Below are positions 58,204 through 64,000 of a DNA stretch of 64,000 nucleotides, in pieces. The notes below the pieces were generated by a model, which worked only from the letters and a program-made list of their open reading frames with translations, was not told the DNA's origin and made no database searches. Each line of letters opens with the position of its first letter. The first letter of the stretch is position 1. Made by a program: the position numbers and the translations under genes. The DNA comes from Pseudisothecium myosuroides (lineage: Eukaryota > Streptophyta > Bryopsida > Hypnales > Lembophyllaceae), in contig OX637293.1 of assembly GCA_951799445.1 (NCBI GenBank), forward strand, positions 22,320,001-22,384,000, written 5' to 3'.

Positions 58204-58474
58204 GCTGACCAATCCAGTTGCCACTCTTTTTCAAACTTCGTTTGCGGAAATCGCTCTCCAGCTTGTACTTAGCTTTCCCCCCAGCGCTTTGCTTTCTTGT
58301 TGTGTGAGTTTGTGTGTGCATGTTAGTGTATTAGAGCGCGCAACGCTTTAGTGTGTGTTGCAGGTTTAGAGGTATTCCGGTTGAGATCGGAAGAGCGAAG
58401 GTGAGAAACGAGACGTGCGGCTAGGAGAGAGAAAGGTAGCCTCAGTCGAAATCCGGTTAGCATAGCTTGTGTCC

Positions 58475-60241
58475 ATGCCTCAGCTCCGCAAGAGTAGAGC
58501 AGGACCGTCCAGTTCCTCCGCAGTAGAAGTTAAACTCCGGAAGGTGTGTTCGATTATTCGAGCAGAAGAGAAGGAAAAGGACAACCTCATAGAGGATCTT
58601 GCCAAGATGGATTGCGGAGGACTGATAGATAAACCCTGGGGGTTTAGGAAGGAACGGATGATTCAAGAGCTGTTGGGAAAATTCTCGAATCAGTTCGATA
58701 AGACCATCCGCGGAATTCCGGGCAGTTGGACGGAAGAGATGTGGAGGTCCGTGTACGACTTCCGGTTAGGAGGTCGAGGGATGGCCACCTCGAAGGAAGA
58801 ATACACTCGGGGGAAGTTCCGGAGCACGGTGGACTCGAAGGATGGGCATGCGGTCGCGGATTGCTTGGACGACTGGCATCGCAATCTTCTGCAGTTCCTG
58901 GTTCCGATCATCCACCTGGAGAAGCCGACAAGGGTGACGATAGCCATCGGAAACCTGATTTTCGGAGCCCTGAGGGGGGAACGGAAAGTGGACTGGGCCA
59001 GGATCTTTTCCGATCTGGTCAGTCGTCTGGTTCCAAAGATCGAAGGAAGTAGGCCGACATCGCTGAGTCCCTACATCTTCCATCTTTACAAGCATAACCA
59101 GCTCCTCACGGATACGGAGGAGAAGGAGTGGAAGACTCAGGAGACACTCCTGAAGTATGGGGAATCAAAATCGGAGGAAGAGCAGGAGGAAGTATCCGGT
59201 TCCGATGAAGAAGAAGAAGAGGAGGAGCAACACCGGCCGCAGAACAAGCGGCAGAAGACGACGCCTCCTCACCGGAGAGGAACCCCAACCCCTCCGGGTG
59301 AGACATCCAACCCTAGGAAGAAACCGGTTTTTGAAGAACCGGGTCCTTCCGGATCGGATCCGACGGATCCGTTCAACCAGCTGATCAACATCTTGAGCGA
59401 TGTGCGAGCAGATTGGGCGGTGAAGAAGCTGGTTCTGACCTAGATCAGTGATCTGGTGGGAGCACCAGCGGATAGCAACCTCGCGGGAGTGGTTGCAGAG
59501 TACATCTCCAGCCCGGATGAGATCCGGAAACAAGAAGCGAAGAATCAACGACTCCAAGAGGAGAATGAGTCGTTGAAGACAGAACTTTTACTCCTCAAGG
59601 AGGACATGGCCACCACTCGTGAGATGGCAAAGGCTACCCGGAAAGTAGCTGAGGACGTAAAGGCCACTTTTGGGGCAACCGGAGAGGCCGTCACCAAGTC
59701 AAAGCTGTTTGACGAGGGAGTCCTCAAGGACAAGAAGATATCCGGAATCAGGTTGGTCCGGATCTTGACGGACTACTCCGAGAAGGTGGAATTGGTGATG
59801 GTGGAAGCGCGAGAAGCAGCAAACCGGATGGAGGAGAGCAGTCGAAAGCTGAACGGAGTGACGTTGTCATGGTCGTTCCATCTGTCCGACCTTTCGATGC
59901 CCGGGTCTTTTCCGAAAGTGGGCATTCAGACGGAGGGAAAGGATCGGACTCCCCAGTCAAAGAAGAGTGGGAGGAAGCTCGCGAACACCATCAACTTAGA
60001 TTCGTCACCGGATCTCCCAGATCGTGAAACCAGGGAGCGGAACCGAAATCTGACGGACGTCTTCGAACAGCTTGGAACGGAAACGCCTAGGAGTCCCACA
60101 CTGAACCAGGGGCAGGATCAAAGTATGGATCTGACCCCGGATCAGGGTGCGGATCAAGGTCGAGATCAGAGCGTGGACCAAGGTGGAGACCAAGTCATGG
60201 ACGAAGAAACGGATCAAGGAGTAGATCCGGTTGTGATATAA
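58475..60241 (+). pseudogene. Retroelement protein, Transposase_32-like, with one in-frame stop
   Basis: The best start is ATG 58,475 (MPQLRKSRAGPSSSS); an upstream GTG is not needed. Residues of about 60-220 (RGIPGSWTEEMWRSVYDF, RVTIAIGNLIFGAL, IFHLYKHNQL) resemble the 'putative plant transposon protein' domain often carried by plant LTR elements. An acidic Glu/Asp run and a basic KRQKTTPPHRR stretch follow. TAG at 59,441-59,443 interrupts the frame. The same frame then stays open for 266 codons with a coiled coil (KQEAKNQRLQEENESLKTELL) and a C-terminal Asp-Gln repeat tail ending at 60,241. Because coding character continues, I treat the TAG as a mutation, though readthrough cannot be excluded. 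Confidence 0.6.
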
Positions 60242-60244
60242 TAG

Positions 60245-61454
60245 ATAGGAATTAGTTTTGTAAATATTTGTTAGGATGGACCGGACCGGATTTGACCTGG
60301 TCTGTCTGGTGAGGATCGGATGTTCTCCGGTGTGACCGGCTTGGCAGGGACCGAAAGTTCCGCGCGGACTTTCTGGGGCCCTTTTTGTTGACTTTGAGTT
60401 TTAAAGTGTATATTAGTCAGTCTCTGCGAAGGAGACTGGGAGTCTTTTCTCTTGAGTTTTTGTGTGTTTTCTATTGACTTCTTGTTTTACATCTCTCCCG
60501 CGCGTGGCAGGACTGTTTGGTGAGGAGTTAGGAAGATGTATGTAGATTCTAGAGAGATTTCTCCCCTTGGTATTGTTGTTTTGCTCTAATGTACATGTGA
60601 GTGGGTATTCTAAGTGTTGGGAGTGGGTTTCAGTTCCTCAGCGCCTCTATAGTTCACGATTCCGGGCGAGAAAGCCGTTGTTAGGCTAGGCGGATAGGGA
60701 AGGAGTCCTTAGTCGCGCTAGAACTCCTGGATAGGAAATCCGGTTGAGTGCCCGATCTCCCGTGAGGTCTCGCTGCCCTAGTTGGTAAATGGAAGAACTT
60801 TAGTTGATGTTGGAATGGACGAGTTCACTTGTAACCACCTAACTTTGCACGGAGGGAACTTGGCATCAAGGTCGTTGTAGTATGAGAGGATCGTACGGGG
60901 GATCTTTGTGTGACCTACAAACCGGATCGCTGTCCGGGTGGCTGTGAGAGATCAAACCGGATCCGAGCTAGTGTAGGAAGTAGTGGATTAGAGAAGTGGG
61001 TCTTCAGCCACTATAAGTCACGGAAGGAGTGGCGGGCCTGCCACTCTCAAAAGCAAGCGGCGAACCCTCTGATGGTGAAACAGAGGCTAAACTAAACCGG
61101 ATTGGAGTGAGAGTACGTGTGAGCGGACCGAAACGGATCGGTCCAGAGGAGTGCCAGGATCGGAAGTTGTAATATCCTGGGTTGTGGTAGTTTTACAGAA
61201 CTGGATAGCTTGACAGACCAGAAGAAATAGAGAACGGTTTGGTCGTTGTGTTCGGTGTGGTGTTGTTTCCGGTTTTAGATCTAGGACCGGAAAGTAGAAA
61301 TTGGAGACTGACAGGAGCTTAAGTTGGGAATAGAGCTAGACACTTCACAGAATCTCGTGGGTTCGATCTTTAGAGTCATTTTGTTATGCTTTAGAGTGGT
61401 TTTTGGGAGTATAACAGGGAATTCACTTACCTTGTGCTGCAACATGCAAAAATC
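60245..61454 (+). other. Probable LTR or leader DNA before the primer-binding site
   Basis: No credible coding region. The sequence just before the primer-binding site reads TTGTGCTGCAACATGC, so an LTR could end in CTGCAACA. Candidate LTR starts are TGTTAGG near 60,268 and TGTTGCAG near 58,356. Without the second LTR I cannot choose. Confidence 0.4.
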
Positions 61455-61472
61455 TGGCGCCGCTGCCGGGGA
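61455..61472 (+). other. Retrotransposon primer-binding site, tRNA-Asp type
   Basis: TGGCGCCGCTGCCGGGGA differs at one base from the tRNA-Asp complement used by plant Athila/Tat elements. It lies 115 bp before the gag-like ATG at 61,587. Confidence 0.8.
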
Positions 61473-61586
61473 TTCTAAAGCTGTCAGTGTTTATTCCAAG
61501 TAGCGAAGTCAGTAGTTGTTTTATTTTTCTTCTTGTCTTTTCCGGATTGAGTTTTGGTTTTTGACGAGAAACCGGATTTCGCATTC

Positions 61587-61742
61587 ATGAGAAGAAATAC
61601 AGGAAGTGAAAGAAGGTCTGAACGATTGAAGAGGAATCAAGGAGAATCGTCTGGACCTAGTTTTAGTGATCCGGATAACTCTGATCCGGGTGACCAACCG
61701 ATCTTTGTACCTGCGCTTGGAGACCAGATCGCGAAGACGTAG
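61587..61742 (+). pseudogene. gag-like frame, first codons only
   Basis: Starts MRRNTGSERRSERLKRNQG, a basic start followed by Ser/Asp/Pro-rich sequence, and is cut off at the junction with the transposon gene. Confidence 0.5.
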
Positions 61743-63533
61743 TGGGGGGGTCTTCCAAATCTTGCAACAACTTGGCGATTGATCCTATCGTGACGTTGCT
61801 GTCGCTCGGAAACACATCCAAATTGTAATGTGCGTATTTGCCATCGCCGTGTCCATGAGCGAAAATTCCCGACACTTTTATGGGCAACTTCATGAACCCG
61901 TGCAGAGCCTTCGTTTTCCTTGCCAATGCGGGACATGCTGTTTTCGAATGGTCCATTTTGCCATGCATGATGGACAACAGTTGCCTCGGGCGTAATCTGG
62001 ACAATTGCCTGCTCCGGTAGTAGGCATGTCGACAAGCCTCTTGCAAGAACAAGTGTCTCTCAAAACGCCTTTGAATTTGGTCATAGTCCTCTGATCCGGG
62101 TGCAAAGGATGATCGTAGTTGCTTCAAGTTGTCGCAGATGCTACATCTTGCAAAGGAATCACCTCTCCCTTTGATGACGTATTTGGCAAAATGGTTGGTC
62201 CGGATTTTGCTAAAGCATGATTGCGACAGTGGGGGGAGCCCGAGCTCCGCGTTTGCCTGCAAACATTGGGAGGCACGTGGCCACTTCTTAGTCTTGGCAG
62301 TGAACAAGTGATGTGGAAATTGGTGGTCTTCGATTGTATCTCGCGAGTTATGGAACTTTGCCACCATGTCCTTGTGATATCAATCCCATGGACGATGTTG
62401 CATGCACGTGGCAATCTTACCTTGTTCACGGTGGCCAGTAACTGCTTCCATTCGGTACCGGCGGGGAGAACTTTCAAGCCAACTTTCTTGCCGTTGGGCA
62501 AGGTGCGTGACAAATGTGGCATGTGGTCGGCCTTTGCCTCCAGCAATGAGCGCAAAGTTTCAATGGCCTGTACACTTGCAGTCCTCGGCTTCGGCTGGTT
62601 GAAGTTCCCATGTGGAGCGCCTCTGACGCCGGCCTTGGCCTTGGCCTTGTACCTCTCGAATGTGCGGAGAGGGATGTTGTGGAGAATCCTCCACGCAGTT
62701 GGACAGATGTCTATGCCTTCGATGGTGACAAGTTGTCTCCCCCCTTCTGCAACTTTGCGCATCGTCCTGTGGACATCCAGATTCTTGGAGGACTTCACTT
62801 GAAAGGACTGCATGTGCATTTCCGTTCGAAGTACACAAATAGTGGAAGGAAGGAATTTCCGGGTGCACTCTCTGTCGCAGCAAAGTTCCGCGAAGACCTC
62901 TGCAATGGATTCATGTGATACCATCTTTGTCCTCTTGTTTAGCGTCGCCGTAGCTCGAGTTCTCCTATCATAGTGATATTGTCTAGCGCCCCTTCTTTTA
63001 CGATTTCCTTGTAGTTGTTTATCAATGGCCTGACGCTTGCGGTTGTGATCATATACACTGGCATACCCGTTCTCGCCGTGATAGAACACCTGGCGCATAG
63101 GCCACCATTCCGCAGACACATGTCCCCGACGCACGGGTCCCCATTGAAGACCTCCAACACAACAATGCCGACATCGTCCTCCCCTAGCCTGCTCAGCCCA
63201 TCGACGCATGCGCTGGGGTCGGCACTGATTATGATCACCTCGGCAAAGTCAGAGCCGTTTGCGTGCCTTGCGAGACGGGCCTTGCCAGACCACCCGTCAC
63301 GGGAGATGCCCTTGCAATGGGGAATGGGACTGGTGTCCTCCTCCGTGTTGGATGCCTCCAAGTCGATATCTTCTTCCTCAAATTCTTCGAACCCCTGTAC
63401 ATCGAACGTGCAGGGACCGACATTTCCATGATGACAATAAAAAGAATGCCAAATTGCGAGAGAGGAAGAATTGTTGAGAACACATTGTTCAGTAGATTAC
63501 CTCGTCGCCGTCGGACTCGCTGGAAGAAGACAT
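61741..63533 (-). pseudogene. DUF7869-type transposon gene, N-terminal part
   Basis: Exon 1 is 63,533-63,501 (MSSSSESDGDE). A 106-bp GT-AG intron follows (63,500-63,395), then exon 2 from 63,394 (GFEEFEEEDIDLEAS). The trace runs to 62,939, then continues in another frame (KRTKMVSHESIAEVFAEL, a Cys pair CCDREC, HNIPLRTFERYKAKAKAG) and, after a further frame change near 62,360, to 61,741. That last part has CSICDNLKQL, then HGKMDHSKT and the HGHGDGKYAHYNLDVFPSDSN stretch, corresponding to the catalytic-like DGMDQ region of DUF7869. The C-terminus is lost at the retroelement junction; see 57,215-57,904. The frame changes show it is dead, unless small introns account for them. Confidence 0.65.
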
Positions 63534-63539
63534 GAGGGA

Positions 63540-64000
63540 GATTGCACTCTGAAGGGATCTGCGGCGTTCGAAGAATTCCGGAATCTGCAGAGGATGACCA
63601 GGGAACACGAATGAAATGTACCGGAATTGGGATCCGCAATACGTTCCCAGCAGTTGTGCTATAGCGGCCTTAGTTATGAAGAGCGATGAGAACCGCACAG
63701 AAACTGAAGGGACACAATGTATAATCCGGATGCGAGGTAGGCGGAACTCAGAGCTCCATCATTTGTTTGGTCATGGTAAGAACCGATGCAGTGCATCCCA
63801 TATAGTGCATAAAAACGAGCGGCCTGAACTCTTCGGACTTCAAGCAGTACATCGAAAGATGCATCTAAATACGAATCATGGCACTTCTCGGGAAAACGAT
63901 AACGACCGACCAAAATATATGAAAAGAGAGGAATTCGAAGAGGACGTATCCAGTCAATCCTTTGTAGAGTCATGCTCTCAACCACAAGGACGAACACCTA
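63540..64000. other. Upstream side of the transposon gene, no gene recognised
   Basis: Minus-strand short frames (63,674-63,997) show no motif. The region probably holds the promoter and terminal repeat of the DUF7869-type transposon, whose outer end may lie beyond the window. Confidence 0.35.

Larger units (their letters stand above)
57905..61742 (+). mobile_element. LTR-retroelement fragment inside the DUF7869-type gene
   Basis: GC-richer DNA with many CCGGA motifs, unlike its surroundings. In order it carries a TATA box (58,195), a long open frame (58,475-60,241), a non-coding stretch, a primer-binding site (61,455-61,472) and the first 50 or so codons of a gag-like frame. It stops abruptly at about 61,742, where the transposon gene resumes. 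The left edge near 57,905 is inferred from where the gene's C-terminal frame ends. No pol is present. Confidence 0.65.

Noticed and set aside
58469..58474. GTG start two codons before ATG 58,475
   Set aside because: A nuclear plant-type gene would use the ATG; nothing supports GTG initiation.
1..64000. CRISPR arrays, tRNA and rRNA genes
   Set aside because: No array with regular unique spacers was seen; the tandem repeats lack spacers. I saw no cloverleaf-like tRNA or rRNA sequence, but a covariance-model search (tRNAscan-SE, Infernal) would be needed to exclude small RNAs.

Overview
The window looks like a repeat-rich nuclear segment from a land plant. The evidence is AT-rich intergenic DNA, GT-AG introns of about 90-470 bp, telo-box motifs (AAACCCTA type), a retrotransposon primer-binding site of the tRNA-Asp type used by plant Athila/Tat elements, and CACTA, L1-type and other plant-like transposon families. 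The absence of dense genes and the transposon spectrum would suit a bryophyte, lycophyte or fern, but I cannot fix the lineage from sequence alone.

Layout. 1-2,600 is part of a dispersed repeat with a TTAA-flanked element inside it. 4,314-13,214 holds a decayed DNA-transposon gene (+ strand), cut in two by about 5.9 kb of low-complexity and tandem-repeat DNA (5,079-11,010) and hit again by a near-perfect CACTA foldback element (12,048-12,250). 14,475-18,050 and 21,280-25,128 hold two degenerate multi-exon genes on the minus strand. The first is unrecognised; the second has coiled-coil segments and a C-terminal RING finger. Both carry in-frame stops.

The central part (26,270-56,530) is a segmental-repeat array that I read as four related units: U1 26.3-31.65 kb, U2 31.65-34.3 kb, U3 42.2-47.4 kb and U4 47.4-56.5 kb. 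U1 and U3 each carry an intact small gene for a secreted six-cysteine protein of 112 or 113 residues. U2 keeps only a promoter/leader remnant and U4 has no visible copy. The two intact genes are the most convincing functional genes here. Their signal peptides and untranslated regions are nearly identical, while the mature domains are only about half identical with all six cysteines kept. That pattern fits fast diversifying evolution of a secreted effector or defence protein.

Comparing the units with each other exposes clean transposon insertions with target-site duplications. One family has TTAA target duplications and CCCCTAAAGGACC-like ends. A second has 4-bp duplications and GGGTGATTGCAAGAAACA-like ends. 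There is also a CACTA-like element, a Mutator-like short element, and an L1-type LINE with a 17-bp duplication. At 50,134-54,084 four insertions are nested one inside another.

The right end (57.2-64 kb) is a DUF7869-type transposon gene on the minus strand, split by a retroelement fragment. That fragment carries a TATA box, an open frame resembling the plant transposon protein domain (Transposase_32 type, with one in-frame stop), a tRNA-Asp type primer-binding site and the start of a gag frame.
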